Positions 46,401 through 57,000 of a stretch of 64,000 nt of DNA are shown here, in pieces. The stretch lies in assembly GCA_903813345.2 (NCBI GenBank), contig CAIIXF020000006.1, forward strand, positions 27,473,936 to 27,537,935. The letters run 5' to 3'. A program made the position numbers and the translations under genes. The first letter of the stretch is position 1, and each line of letters opens with the position of its first letter. The notes below the pieces were generated by a model. It was not told the origin of the DNA. It saw nothing but the letters and a program-made list of their open reading frames with translations, and ran no database searches. This DNA is from Owenia fusiformis (Eukaryota; Annelida; Polychaeta; Sabellida; Oweniidae).

Positions 46401-48077
46401 GTCTGGGTCTTTCAAAAGTTTCTTCAAGCTAGTTGGTATTCCTAGAAAAATTAATATTACAATGTAAATATTTGCGTTATTCTTTTTACAGAGCCCTATT
46501 TCAATATCCTAACTTAATTTATCACTCGGCCATTTGACAGGCACAATGAGAGTATACACATACATTGAGGTTGGATCATGGAACAAATGTTTTTTTTATT
46601 TTTTATGGTTTTATGAGATTCTAAAACTCAATTAAACTATACATACACTGTTGTCACAGTATAGCCATGATTTAAAATCAGGTTGAAAAATGTCTCAAAA
46701 AATATTTCTGTTAATGGTTGGTGAGGCAGTTGCCTCTCCTGCCTCATGCACACATGTCTCATACACACATGCCTCATGCACACATGCAACATACACACAT
46801 GCCTCATGCACACATGCCTCATACACACATGCCTCATGCCTCATACACACATGCCTCATACACACATGCAACATACACACATGCCTCATGCACACATGCC
46901 TCATACACACATGCCTCATGCCTCATACACACATGCCTCATACACACATGCCTCATGCACACATGCCTCATACACACATGCCTCATACACACATGCCTCA
47001 TAGACACATGCCTCCTCATACACACATGCCTCATGCACACATCCCTCATACACACATGCCTCATGCACACATGCCTCATAGACACATGCCTCCTCATACA
47101 CACATGCCTCATGCACACATGCCTCATACACACATGCCTCATACACACATGCCTCATGCACACATGCATCATGCACACATGCCTCATACACACATGCCTC
47201 ATGCACACATGCCTCATGCACACATGCCTCATACACACATGGTGGAATACTCTCATACCTTCTCTAAGCGCCTCAGCAATATGTTCAGGGTCGTGAAGGT
47301 GATCACATAGTGACCTCACTGCCCTCTGCCTGGTTAGAAGTGTATCATCATTCAGTTCTCTGTTCTAAAAATAAAATTTGAAGAATTTCATAACACTGAA
47401 CAATATCTTTAGCATTATTGTAAATACATGCTTTCTTAAATACTCAGGTTTTATTTTGAGTCCTTATCCACTATGAAGGTGATCACATAGTGACCTCACT
47501 GCCCTCTGCCTGGTTAGAAGTGTATCATCATTCAGTTCTCTGTTCTAAAAATAAAATTTGAAGAATTTCATAACACTGAACAATATCTTTAGCATTATTG
47601 TAAATACATGCTTTCTTAAATACTCAGGTTTTATTTTGAGTCTATGTCTATGTCAATAATCTGCAAAAGGCTAATAAGCCCATATGAAGCAGATATATAA
47701 TTTAACAGTGATAGAATTTTGAATAGAATATAATTAATAATTTAAAACATTAACATTTAAAAATAGATCTATTTACAGCTCATTTTAAAATTGAAAGGAA
47801 TCTTCCTGGTTGGCCCACTGATTCATTGGCTCACTGATTCGAATTGCATATCGAGATAACTGTTCATCTCCATTTAAGGACTGAATTAATTGCGAAGCTT
47901 ATCAAATTGAATATAGCAATGTTATTTATAAAAGTAAGAAACTGGTTACTCAATGTTTAAACAAAATGTTAAAGATAATATTACCAATCTTGGTATTGCT
48001 CTGTCTCCATATGCAAGAGGTGTTCTTGTGACATCAATCTGTGGTGGGTATAGTGCAGATATAACTGTTTTTGCCAT
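37487..48077 (-). CDS. RSPH14: Radial spoke head protein 14 homolog, ARM-repeat, 340 aa
   Basis: Eight minus-strand coding exons: 48077-47985, 47364-47259, 46441-46355, 40155-40021, 39564-39339, 39039-38923, 38584-38473, 37633-37487 (1023 nt, phases all consistent). The protein starts MAKTVISALYPPQIDVTRTP, has LAYGDRAIPRL, LTRQRAVRSLCDHLHDPE, RDAFLEHGIIVPLSKLFDD, LILDTLHFC, DPVVRANAAGGLM and ends VKVITWKP, matching the known RSPH14/RTDR1 order of Armadillo repeats and length (human about 348). Known role: component of motile-cilium axonemes linked to radial spokes. Intron 3 (46354-40156) is expanded by a full-length LINE and a mariner-like element, both of which must be removed by splicing. 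Exon 2 lies 18 bp from a minisatellite and its 5' part is duplicated upstream. A 5' UTR exon probably exists (acceptor at 48083). Confidence 0.95.
37715..37890. mobile_element. MITE fragment related to 52798-53033
   Basis: Shares GGTGTCAAATAAATA.GAT, TTAGTTGAGCTAGTCATCT and GGAGTTGCTCCATGAAGCC with the complete copy at 52.8 kb. In RSPH14 intron 7. Confidence 0.6.
38048..38256. mobile_element. Fold-back MITE, CAGGCCCGTAGCCAGG family, inverted
   Basis: Ends CAGACCCGTAGCCAGGATTT and CCTGGCTACGGGCCTG. GATCTC adjoins both ends, a likely target duplication. Core GAAAAATTGCATGATTTTGA is in inverse orientation to 24185-24385. RSPH14 intron 7. Confidence 0.8.
38740..38835. repeat. Pyrimidine-rich simple repeat
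   Basis: CT/CCT-rich tract with a 14-C run, in RSPH14 intron 6. The purine strand reads as a spurious Arg/Gly-rich ORF. Confidence 0.8.
40372..40384 (+). repeat. LINE target-site duplication, left
   Basis: AACTAATCTGTTA, repeated exactly at 45663-45675 directly after the LINE poly(A) tail. The leading A residues are ambiguous with the tail. Confidence 0.9.
40765..41916 (+). CDS. LINE ORF1, zinc-knuckle nucleic-acid-binding protein, 383 aa
   Basis: First ORF of the LINE. The N-terminal half (about 1-190) is the conserved region typical of Tx1/L1-type ORF1 proteins. Three CCHC-type knuckles follow at about 201-260. The first is CRICRKDHDTQQC. The second, SFGCGVQGHRKSEC, has serine at the expected first cysteine. 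The third, CWKCGIVGHRQSDC (C244, C247, H252, C257), is canonical. The C-terminal third is Pro/Ser/Ala-rich with basic patches. Known role of the family: binds the element's RNA in the ribonucleoprotein and acts as a nucleic-acid chaperone. The missing cysteine may weaken one knuckle. ORF2 follows in the same frame after a stop and 33 bp. Confidence 0.88.
   Translation: MDIQDKVSDIDLWIKLESKGIGRITELDLRDAILKSCELNLGSGKISVNNILGIQLYQNAYIIYTDSQATKLKLVSMGYATVNNRQYGLSDFKMEKESLEYKHRKHTRISIHGIPLHVSNQEIEAWVNTFAERASEVQWHKRSRGPKDQTNGLLTGHRFCYAKNITSPQNRYTTYSMADPLDGSLIDVNIVIYHDNQPINCRICRKDHDTQQCPSRSVITSFGCGVQGHRKSECPRSKKRDTTCWKCGIVGHRQSDCPESAQVATELGPQQPTDPAPKDAANNMSKPEPSTSGTQAVSAAAPNNVKPQFTKPGTAAVKARKRQAMNPLKKSGSLPNFNLKRSAASPPIDPNEDKKHKLGSISPVNNSAIIQSEIINAAPDDKD
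41950..45555 (+). CDS. LINE ORF2, endonuclease-reverse transcriptase, 1201 aa
   Basis: Residues 1-235 are an APE-type endonuclease with N8 (YQGNVQGLRNR), CLQES (E37), GDFN (141-144) and SDHRG (D228, H229), the catalytic set. Residues about 460-780 are the reverse transcriptase: ASPGLDGITAAFY, LIPKK, NWRPLTL, DQSGFI, LAIDYEKCFD (first catalytic Asp near 595), RQGCPLSP and QYADDTT (YADD at 698-701). The C-terminal region has a cysteine/histidine motif (CNFCNAH then HFFINC), the usual ORF2 zinc motif. The ORF has no internal stop or frameshift. Role: nicks target DNA and primes reverse transcription of the element RNA. Every key residue I can check is present, so activity is plausible but untested. 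Confidence 0.95.
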   Translation: MLNIYQGNVQGLRNRMTRHAFFRYLKNAKMDIACLQESYITQNDIDTWAKEWGGKIFANPGTKHSKGEIILIDKHCGAEDIQVIVKQDRLLFVEFKYENEVFVVGCIYAPNKSKDKVVFYQELQNVVKNVNKDDMNLIICGDFNCVLNEKNDNLAGESHNKNDIYAFKQFVENNDLNDVWRLYNINEKSYTWKHKSKSIMRRIDYIFSNDCVFDKIMCSNITDMPTSDHRGVTTTVTWDNNEKGPSYWKLNNSLLTDQTYVNEINQIVDRVLINVNNLDKQILWDYCKTQIKDFSIGYSKHLAHVNKCKIKTAKQKLDRACKVLSKNPNDNILNKRVNECKLLFEILSTVEAKGAQIRSKVQWYEQGEKSTKYFLQLEKARGNKKNINSLKINGQNVSNQNQIVEEINRFYNALYEKKIVFRKANLDDFLHDVNIPKLNDDNRLICEGLVTHQECKAALKNMKNEASPGLDGITAAFYKVFFNKIGNLVVDSLNEGFLKGELSCSQKTGLMVLIPKKDLPRDDLKNWRPLTLTNVDYKILAKVLANRLRLVISEIVHEDQSGFIKKRSAATILRGIDDLMVYIDSNNLQGIMLAIDYEKCFDSISKEFMLYSLEYFGFGPQFIKWIEVINTNGHNHIFNNGWLIGDIKLGRGIRQGCPLSPMIYLIACELLSCKLRQSSEVKGIKAPGNHDETKVLQYADDTTVFVHDIKSFNNVLEFFNTFYGLSSLKINTKKTEAMWLGKWKNRREKHGDVQWKIMPHNCIKLLGVTFSTSTNVIDNDLNFESKFVKCENIMKSWSGRYLTIMGKVVIVKSLLLSQFSYLMQAFILPDKLLNRINTMMFKFIWAKGRFKEDELKKIPDKVKRDVMVQEYKYGGLKMINAKDLQIAYTTQWVKKLQERGNGHWRGLPMYMYGKMGNGLSIFNSNIDFDRIKGLHNLSNFYKNVLHVWLKHNDFKNEGIIWNNENVTLNNSPLFFENWIEKGITYISDVVQDGEMLAYDNIVQKIGRNGQTILQYNALKACLKQDLLIKYEMKTPCTKLFFKGIESHLLNTRIVRTKIVLERKCDIKFNGEILNDKIWSQFFECTTDTTLLVIQWKILHGIYPQNIYLKKCNIENSDICNFCNAHVKDDIDHFFINCDCIKSIWNDVNVTNDQKIGNAIVKKEDLLKTLVIKKAIHDFKKKVNTACNVKAIFDTEIMIRKM
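45663..45675 (+). repeat. LINE target-site duplication, right
   Basis: AACTAATCTGTTA following the A tail, an exact match to 40372-40384. Confidence 0.9.
45744..46323 (-). mobile_element. Mariner-like element with decayed transposase end, copy 2
   Basis: Ends CAGGGTGGTCAAAAAAATGG and inverse, flanked by TA, 580 bp. The minus strand from about 46140 encodes KCPYLWAWGYGRDRVYENDL then RTIANLKSEIICVIQAIPVE, longer than in copy 1 and closer to mariner-type transposase C termini. In RSPH14 intron 3, beside the LINE. Confidence 0.78.
46741..47240. repeat. 15-bp minisatellite, about 33 copies
   Basis: Unit ACACATGCCTCATAC or ACACATGCCTCATGC, with a few 7-bp (GCCTCAT) and 3-bp insertions. The 15-bp period keeps several frames open on both strands, producing long repetitive false ORFs. 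It ends 18 bp from RSPH14 exon 2. Confidence 0.95.
47295..47641. repeat. 180-bp tandem duplication including part of RSPH14 exon 2
   Basis: 47295-47461 and 47475-47641 are the same sequence by eye (start GAAGGTGATCACATAGTGAC, end TTTTATTTTGAGTC), offset 180 bp. The unit contains the 5' 70 bp of exon 2 plus its acceptor and upstream intron. Confidence 0.93.
47475..47544 (-). pseudogene. Truncated duplicate of RSPH14 exon 2
   Basis: A copy of the first 70 nt of exon 2 with an intact acceptor but without the exon's 3' part or donor; after the CTTCA at the break the sequence turns into unrelated intron. On the minus strand it lies between exon 1 and the true exon 2, so it is a potential decoy acceptor. 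Including it would shift or truncate the protein. Confidence 0.75.
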
Positions 48078-49170
48078 TGTAACCTAAAATATGTATTAAC
48101 ATTTAGATCAGGACATGCATTTGGTATCCTAAATCTACAGTTAGTGTTTATCTCACCTGTAATTTTAAATCTATTTGACTATATGGACACAGATATGTAT
48201 GCATGTTTAAAGTCTGATCTTTGTATAAAACGCAATATTTGGATGTATTTTTATTTTTATAAATTCGACAACTGACAAGATTATGAATGCCTATACAGTG
48301 TATATCAAAATGACATCATTAATAACAGTATTTCCAGTGCAGAATAAAAGCACAACAAAACATAAAATATTATTTCGGAAAAGACGGGAGTCGAACCAAG
48401 GTATGACCGCACGGAAAACAAGCATTTTTCACCTAGACCACATAGACGAATATACAGAGAGAGGTCAATCAATGCTACTCATCCAAACGACTTTAATGTA
48501 CAAGTCACGTGATATTCTTAGGCGATGAATTTCCAAGAAATCGGACGGCGAACATCGAAGCAATGGAAGAAACAATCGTGATAATGACGCCGTTATCGTG
48601 AGTATTTGTGCAAATTCTTTGCCCCAATTGTTCATCAACGTACATGTATATTCTCTCAATTTAGCTCGAAATATCACAAGGGACATCGGAACAACTCACG
48701 ATTGCTTTTTATCGAGAGCTCCTCTTGAAAGCCAATAAACTCTACGAATGTGATCGATTGATTTTAACAGAGACATATAAAACATCTCCAATTTAAATAA
48801 AGGTAGACTGTGAAGTCTCTAGGCTATTACAGAAGCAACCCCGAAACTATAATATTGATATCTACGACTAAGTAGGCTACCACATTTGTTGATCATTCAA
48901 GGAATGAATAGTCTTGATAGATAATTTGACACCTGCTGTAGAGCAGAGGTCCATCTAGAAACATATATGTACTGTATATTCAAGAAATACATAGCATATT
49001 TTAACCTTAGTGAGATAGGTCTAGTGACTCTATGTATTTTAAAATAACTTTTCAACAGTCAGACAATACACAATTGCATTTTAGTCTCTTGAAAGCCCAT
49101 TGTCTAGGCTATATGATATAACAATTTTCAGCGCTCTCTCTCAATATTAGTAAAAATTATCACAAGTGAT

Positions 49171-49360
49171 AAGGTTCGATGGGTTCGAGCACCCCCCCCC
49201 CCTGGCCAAAAATTCTTTCAAAATCATGCAGTTTTCCATCATTCTGAACACTTTTTAAGTAATTTTGGCCACTTTTGGACCCAAATTGTAAAAAGTGAAC
49301 CCCCCTGGAATTTTTCCAAAAGTGACCCCCCCCCTTTGAAAATCCTGGCTACGGACATGT
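49171..49360. mobile_element. Fold-back MITE, GTAGCCAGG family, damaged left end
   Basis: Core CAAAATCATGCAGTTTTCCA and right end CCTGGCTACGGAC are recognisable. The left end is altered to GGTTCGATGGGTTCGAGCAC. Confidence 0.7.
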
Positions 49361-49629
49361 ACATGCGTTCTAAAAACAGTAGCCTAACAAGTGTCCAAAG
49401 GGCTTGTTTGAGTTTGACTTGACTTGTCTTGGATTTTGAAACGGTGTGAAAATTGAAAAGCCATCTGGCACTGGTTTCTTAAATAAATCATTAAATTTGA
49501 TGAGTTAGTGCTAGTAAACATACATTTTAGAATACTAATCAAAAATGAAAATTGCGCTAATATATACCTGAGAGCTACAAACCAATCGAATGTGTCGAAA
49601 ATTTTACCTGAAATTATTTCGCTGTCTTC

Positions 49630-49642
49630 GTTGCCAGGATAG
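49630..49642 (-). promoter_or_regulatory. Degenerate X-box-like site upstream of RSPH14
   Basis: GTTGCCAGGATAG has one perfect half-site (minus strand GGCAAC) and one poor half. It lies in the putative 5' UTR exon/promoter of RSPH14, a cilium gene expected to be an RFX target. Suggestive only. Confidence 0.25.
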
Positions 49643-50494
49643 TTGTAGAGCTATTTGTTGATTTGAATAATTTGATAGAATTAAACCCAATCAGATATAT
49701 TTGTCTTTTTAGATATTTACAGAATCACTAATGATCATTTAATAATTATATTGATATTATTTTGTACTAATAATTTATTAGTTTAATGTGTATCCTCGGT
49801 AATACCTTAATTGCGAAAAATACTGTATTATACGAAAATAGAACCTGTAAATATTAATAGCTTTTATCTAAAATTACAATGGCGGCAGTTTTGATTTAGG
49901 TTTTTCATTTTCAAACATTTTTGACAAGGAGTTAGGTGCCAATGGTTCGTATACATTTCTAATATACCTAATCAAAACATTAAAGGCAAGTATTCGTCGT
50001 GATGTAATACAGTTTGTCTATATATACTAGATTATTTTCACGGCCATATTTCCAAATTGAAATAGCAGAATGTCACAGTCAGACAGGGACCTCTGCCAGA
50101 TAAGCTCCTCTGTGTCTAGGCTCAATAAATATACTTTATTTATCCTTTGAGCCTCCTACCAATAGGGGCGCCGCTGGATCTGGCTCCGGATCTGTGCAGT
50201 CAGAGAGAATGTTCTGGCGAGATTCTGGGATTTCAAATTCTTGAAGTTGGGAAACCCGGATGAAAAAAATGAAGTTACCTTTTTTAATTCCCAAATCTCT
50301 CCGAAATTAGCTCATCTTGGTGACTGTAAATTGCACAGCTGTATTCAATGGAGTCTTGTCATATTCAATCAGCCTCAATTTTAAAGTGTATATTTTATTT
50401 TTAACGTGATTTCATCGTTTTTTGTCGACTGGTAAGAATCCGCTGGGCTAATGGCAAGATGGATGACTTTTGACCTGACCTTGACCGATGGCGG

Positions 50495-50716
50495 TGACGT
50501 CATCAATTTTATCTCGACGTTGATTGGTTCAATGATGATTGTTTGGGAAATTTGAATTTAGTTCTCATAACCTCCCGTGACCTCCCGAATAGGTCACGTG
50601 ACCTTGTGCCAGAAGTCCGACTTTTTTGTTCAAAGTACATTTAGTAATAATTATCGCTTTTCAGAACAATTTAGGAAACAATATTTTCTATCTACGTCGA
50701 TTACAAAGCATCTAAG
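50495..50716 (+). promoter_or_regulatory. Putative promoter and 5' UTR exon end of the 660-aa gene
   Basis: TGACGTCA (perfect CRE) at 50495-50502, a CCAAT-type GATTGGTTC near 50519, and GTCACGTGACC near 50590 lie in a locally CpG-richer stretch. A donor AAG/GTATGT follows position 50716, compatible with a non-coding first exon spliced to the acceptor at 51062. Confidence 0.35.
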
Positions 50717-51073
50717 GTATGTAAATTTATATGAACAACTGAGTCAATAGGGATAAATAGCCCAACGAGAGTCGGCGGTCTTGAAAAATACTTGGATCTG
50801 GATGCCAGTCCTGTTATTGATATCATTCCCGTTCGAAGAACGTATTAGATGTCCGTGCAGAATGTCATCATGGGACCCCATTCTAGATTCAGTAAAATTA
50901 ATAATTGTTATGATGGTTTTTGCACGAGATGTGAAATGAATTACAATTTCCAGTAATTTTGCCTGCAGTTTTTATTTGTGTTGTTTTTTCCAGAAATTCT
51001 AATAATGAAACCTCTGACCAGTAGTCTATTCAACTGTAGATATTTCACAATATTTCTTTCAGGGTTGTTATCA

Positions 51074-54000
51074 ATGGGGAAACATTCAGCTGAAAGGAGA
51101 AAATTCAAAATATTCGAGGAAAGAAGAATAGTCTCTAATAAAAAAGGAACTGAAACAACATCACTTCAAGCTTGCTTAGATGAAAAGAGAAAATTGAAAG
51201 AATCAATTTTAAAAGGTTTGTATAGAACACCACACATACACAAAGTAAGGTACAAGTTTTGGTTCATGTTTTACATTTTTTCTCTTAATTCCAAAGATGT
51301 ATTGTATTGTATCCTCCAAAGATGTATTTTTCATTTTTTCTATAATCTTTGCATTTTTGTCATAAATCAAGTCTGGACTTTTTTATTTATTTTTATTTAT
51401 TTCATTAAAACATTATAACATTTTTACATATTCGTGGTCGTGACACCTACATAGGTATATAATTGACCACATATTGTTATTATATATTTATTGTTTCTTG
51501 TGCAATAAACATATAAAGTAAGGCCTATTTATTGTAAGGTTAATGAACATGTAATTTCCTTGTAGTCTTTCAAGCGGGTGAAGGCGTAGAATCAAAAAAA
51601 TCTCATCCATCAAAGAAGGAATCCAAACAGTCAGTCACTGCTGAAAAAGGTTTATTATATATTATTATTTCTCTGTAGTGATAATCAGCATGTGATTTGT
51701 CAGTCATGTACCGTGTGACCAAAAATACCTCAAGGACTGGTATTCCATTCATGTGTAAGTCATTGATATCGAAGGTGTGTTTTTAGAAAAAAATACAGGT
51801 ATTCAACGAATGTGACGTCACATGTATAAACTACTGTGAATATGTGGCATTATTTATCCAATTTTCGATTTTTGAGACAATTTATAGTTAATAAATTAAT
51901 ATTTGTTAATATGTATGAAATAATGAAACTAAAATTGAATTCTGTTTTCATGCAATACCTGTATATATTTCCGGGGGTCGATTCCACTTGTCCTTCGGGC
52001 TGCCTAGAATACACCCTCAGAAATATATACAGGTATTGCACTCAACATCATTCAATATTTGTACATGTACATATATAATTACAATTGACTAGCAAGACAA
52101 ATCTCACAAAAGATAAACACTGTTTTTTGCACAGGTGCCAGAGAGAAACACACAAAACCTTGGTCCCCTCTGACCCATTACCTCGAGATGAGTGACAGTG
52201 ATCATAACAAGCCACAGACGCTACACAAGATCAAACGTCGGAAAACTAAGAGTGAGCGAAACAAGTCAAAATATGGCATACATGAAAAGGTAATTTAAAA
52301 TCAACAATTAACAATTGTAACGTCAGGGAGGGATTTTACTCACACGAAGTATGCAAAATCGGATGACCTGTAGCCGGGAGGTTCAAGTTCCTCCCCCCCC
52401 CTCTTGCTAAAAATTCTCTCAAAATCATGCAGTTTTTCACCATTCCGAGCACTTTTTACGTGATTTTGGCTATTTTTGGACCAAAGTTGTCAAAAGGGAA
52501 TCCCCCTGGAATTTTATAAAAGTGAACCTTCCCCCTCCTTGGCAAATCCTGGCTAGGGGCCTGCTAACCACATATGAAATCACATGCATTGTGTATGTAT
52601 TCTGCAAAACGCCATTCTATGATGTGTTAGAGATATCACATGAATGTAAGTTATCAAATGATACAGTTCAGGCCCGTAGCCAGGGGGGGGGTTCGGGGGG
52701 TTCGGGTCTGCAGTTTTAACACCATACATGATGTGTTGGAGGACTGCATTTGCATTGAATTTAGTACTTTTGGCTTTAGTTAAAAAAATAAATCACTTGT
52801 ACAGTGTGTCAAATAAATAGTATGTTCTCCCCTTGATTTCAAAAGTATGAAATTTTGAGGATAAAAGTTCATCTAGTTGAGCTAGTCATCTGAAACTTCT
52901 TGTGGAGTTGCTCCATGAAGCCTAGTTTTGATGTGCTAAAAGGCAATTCAGATATCATGAAGACAAAAAATGTATATAACATTATGGGGGTGTTAACTAA
53001 TGGGGAGATATATTTTTTCAACACCCTGTACAACCACTATTTATAAATGCCAAAAATGCTGAGAGTTTGAATTTAAAATGTCTTCATGAATTCAATCATT
53101 GCAATATAAAAATATTATCATTCATCTCATTTTTGTGATTTAAATATGTATTCAGCATGAGAAGGATGAAAGGAGTGGGATAAGAAGACATATGAAAACA
53201 GCTGAAGAAATGACTGGAGTAAGTCAATATGTATAGTTTTATAAGAAAAAGTTAAATATGCAATTGCCTATTTTCATTTTTTATACTCAAAGAGTTGATA
53301 ATTGACTGATTAGAACTATTAAATTCCTGCAGCTTATTTGCCAATTAAAATATTTCCTTACCAAAAAAATCTTGATGTTTTTAAAAAATGCATATAAATC
53401 ATGTATGTCCAAAAGTAACATTGAAACAATTACATTTTGCCCTTTTTGATAACATTAAATGTTTGCATCTTTGATTTTTGCATTGAGGGCTGTTCACTTT
53501 GTAAGATGTGCATCAAGGGCTGTTCTCATTGTGAGATGTGCATTGAGGGGTATTCACATTGTGAGATGTGCATTGAAGGTGTTCTCATTGTTAGATGTGC
53601 ATTGAGGGGTTTTCACGTTGTGAGATGTGCATTGAGGCATGTTCACATTGTAAGATGTGCATTGAGGGGTATTCACATTGTGAGATGTGCATTGAAGGTG
53701 TTCTCATTGTTAGATGTGCATTGAGGGTTATTCACATTGTGAGATGTGCATTGAGGCGTGTTCACATTGTGAGATGTGCACTTAAGGGTATTCACATTGT
53801 GAGATGTGCATTGAAGGTGTTCTCATTGTTAGATGTGCATCGAGGGGTATTCACATTGTGAGATGTGCATTGAAGGTATTCTCATTGTTAGATGTGCATT
53901 GAGGGTTATTCACATTGTGAGATGTGCATTGAGGGGTATTCACATTGTGAAATGTGCATTGAGGGGTGTTTACATTGTGAAATGTGCACTGAGGGGTGTT

Positions 54001-57000
54001 TACATTGTGAGATGTGCATTGAGGGTGCTCACATTGTGAGATGTGCATTGAGGGGTTTTCACATTGTGAGATGTGCATTGAGGGGTGTTCACATTGTGAA
54101 ATGTGCATTGAGGGTGCTCACATTATGAGATGTGCATTGAGGGTGCTCAAATTGTGAGATGTGCATTGGGGGGTGTTTAAATTGTGAAATGTGCATTGAG
54201 GGTGCTCACATTATGAGATGTGCATTGAGGGGTGTTTACATTGTGAGATGTGCATTGAGGGGTGTTCACATTGTGAAATGTGCATTGAGGGTGCTATCAT
54301 TATGAGATGTGCATCGAGGGTGCTCAAATTGTGAGATGTGCATTGAGGGTGTTCACATTGTGAAATGTGCATTGAGGATGCTCACATTATGAGATGTGCA
54401 TTGAGGGTTGTTCACTTTGTAAGATGTGCATCAAGGGCTGTTCTCATTGTGAGATGTGCATTGAGGGGTATTCACATTGTGAAATGTGCATTGAGGGGTG
54501 TTTACATTGTGAAATGTGCACTGAGGGGTGTTTACATTGTGAGATGTGCATTGAGGGTGCTCACATTGTGAGATGTGCATTGAGGGGTTTTCACATTGTG
54601 AGATGTGCATTGAGGGGTGTTCACATTGTGAAATGTGCATTGAGGGTGCTCACATTATGAGATGTGCATTGAGGGGTGTTCACATTGTGATATGTGCATT
54701 GGGGTATGTTCATATTGTAAAATGTGCATTGAGGGGTATTCACATTGTGATATGTGCATTGAGGTATGTTCATATTGTAAAATGTGCATTGAGGGGTGTT
54801 CACATTGTGAGATGTGCATTGAGGGGTGTTCACATTGTGAGATGTGCATTGAGGGGTGTTCACATTGTGAACTGTGCATTGACATGTTCACATTGTGAGA
54901 TGTGCATTGAGGGGTGTTCACATTGTGAGATGTGCATTGAGGGGTGTTTACATTGTGAACTGTGCATTGAGGTGTTCACATTGTGAGATGTGCATTGAGA
55001 GGTGTTCACATTGAGAGATGTGCATTGAGGGTGCTCACATTGTGAGATGTTCATATGGAGAACTTTTGATACTATGCAAATCAATCTGTTAAAGGAAACA
55101 GAAAATATGTTCATATAATGAGACACATTTCCTTAGACAGGTTTAACTTAAAATGGATGTGCATTATATTACAACTAATGCATATACATATATTTTATAG
55201 AGAGCAAGTGCTGTTATGCATAACAATGTCCCCACCATGACTTCAATTACACAGAATAGATTGACAGTAAGTTCTGTACCCATGTCTTAGATTACTTGAA
55301 TTTTAAAAATTACATTGTGGTTTGCTCCACTTATTGAATTTTGGGATTTTGATTCTTGTACGAGGTATACTATAGTATTTTTTATATTTCATAGATGAGA
55401 CTGGGGTTGTTTAACAAGTGCAAGAAGTCTGGCAAAATTCAAAGAGGTATGATAACAATATCAGTGATCTCCCCAGGATTTTTTCTCAGCTGGGTGCAAG
55501 ATTCTCATTTTCACAATTCAGACCAAAATTGGTCAAAATATGCCATTTTTCATGATTTTTCTCATTTTCAAGTGGGTGCAAATGTATTTTCAGGTGGGTG
55601 CAAGCCTACTTTCAAAATCTCAGGTGGGTGCAGTGCCCACTTTCTTTAATGCTTGGGAGATCACTGAATATACTACAACATGCATCCAGTTTGGCAACAA
55701 GTGACTAGCAATTCTGGAATTTTTATTTTGCTTGTTTCTACCTGATGGACAAAGTTCCATTTGAATTATGGAACATTGAAACCAGTATAGATTTCGACAT
55801 CATTCATGACATTTTCTTTGCACATGTACTTTCTATTTCATTGACCCTGTAATCTAAACAAGACCCTTTAAAAGTTGATTTTTCACTGGTATCTAAGTAA
55901 GCCTCTTAAACATATGACAAATGGTAAATGAATGATACAAACATATTTTCAAACTTTACACGGGGACTTTAATTCAGAAGCACTGCCTGTATCAGATGCC
56001 CTGAGGAGAAGGACTGATGCTGATATACAGAGAATTATACATAACCAAGACACATTTGAAGACATTGACGAGAATTCCTTTCAACCCATGGAAACTGATA
56101 GGTAAAATGGAGGCACAAAGATAATCACAAGTGACGACATATTGTAGATTCAAGATTTTATTGAGTTTCAAGCCAAAACAATTGACTTCCTCACAAAATC
56201 AATTACAAGACATAATTTTACAGTTATACAGTAAAATAATATTTACAAACTAGTTTATTCCTTTTTCAAATAGCATTTCAAATATCAAATATTGTATAGT
56301 CTCCAATTTTGTGTGGATGGTGGTTTGGCAGTTGGCTTATGTAGCAAATGACATATGTAACAAATGGCAGGTGTTGAACTTTTGCATATTAAGGCTGTGT
56401 TGATAATTAGGGCCTGCCTTTTTATTTGAAATAAGGCCAATTTCTCGAAATGAGGCCCACATACAAAAAGGCCTGAGTTTGGGAAATGAGGCCAAAGTAA
56501 GGTCCATGTTTTGAGTTCTTCAGCGAACAACATAAATGGATGCCACAAATGTATTACCAGTATAAAACATGATGTACATGTACATGAATCTCACTTGCAG
56601 AATTGACCTGAATCTATACTGAATGTACATTTATCTTTTACTGTGTTTAGCTATGAGCCAACAAGACCAGTCTCAACAAACAGTATAACAAGCAGGTTGC
56701 CAGAATCGGGGAAAAGTGTTGTCTCAAGTGTTGGTAGTCATACAAGTGGAACCGGAGCAGTGAAGAACATGCCTGAAATTCAAAAGCCAAGAAAAAGGTG
56801 ACTGATTTTGAATCTTATTTTTATTTACACTCACTGGTTATTATATATTATGTATTGTATTAAATTCCATTAAAATGTATTCTAGTCCTGCATCTTGTCT
56901 CTGGACTCCTGCTCTTGCTTCTTATCTACTTCACCATTGTTTCTGGAAAGTGAGGGGTGTAAGGGGGACGAAATCTTGATCCAAGGAAGACTATATATTT

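Larger units (their letters stand above)
48083..50716. other. Divergent intergenic/promoter region
   Basis: No coding exon is supported. RSPH14 probably has a 5' UTR exon here: an acceptor (TATTTTAG at 48083-48090, minus strand) precedes its ATG, and a minus-strand donor CAG/GTAAAA at 49607-49608 follows the stretch CCTGGCAACGAAG. A degraded tRNA-like stretch (minus strand, about 48362-48435) and a GTAGCC-type MITE (49171-49360) also lie here. Confidence 0.45.

Noticed and set aside
46690..47319. Long ORFs on both strands (up to 206 codons) rich in His/Met/Thr/Cys
   Set aside because: They are the 15-bp minisatellite read in frames kept open by its period; no gene signals and pure repeat composition.
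48362..48435. tRNA gene on the minus strand
   Set aside because: A good T-arm (GGTTCGACTCCCGTC) and GGTCTAG D-arm start, but the anticodon and acceptor stems do not pair well; at most a degraded tRNA-like sequence.
48563..48600. ATG followed by 12 codons and GTGAGT as first coding exon of the 660-aa gene
   Set aside because: Its phase leads to an early stop in the next exon (51063 onward), whose own ATG at 51074 gives a consistent model.
53437..55126. Cys/His-rich ORFs resembling tandem zinc-binding repeats
   Set aside because: They come from the 30-bp minisatellite inside an intron; both strands give similar ORFs and units of 28-29 bp break the frames.
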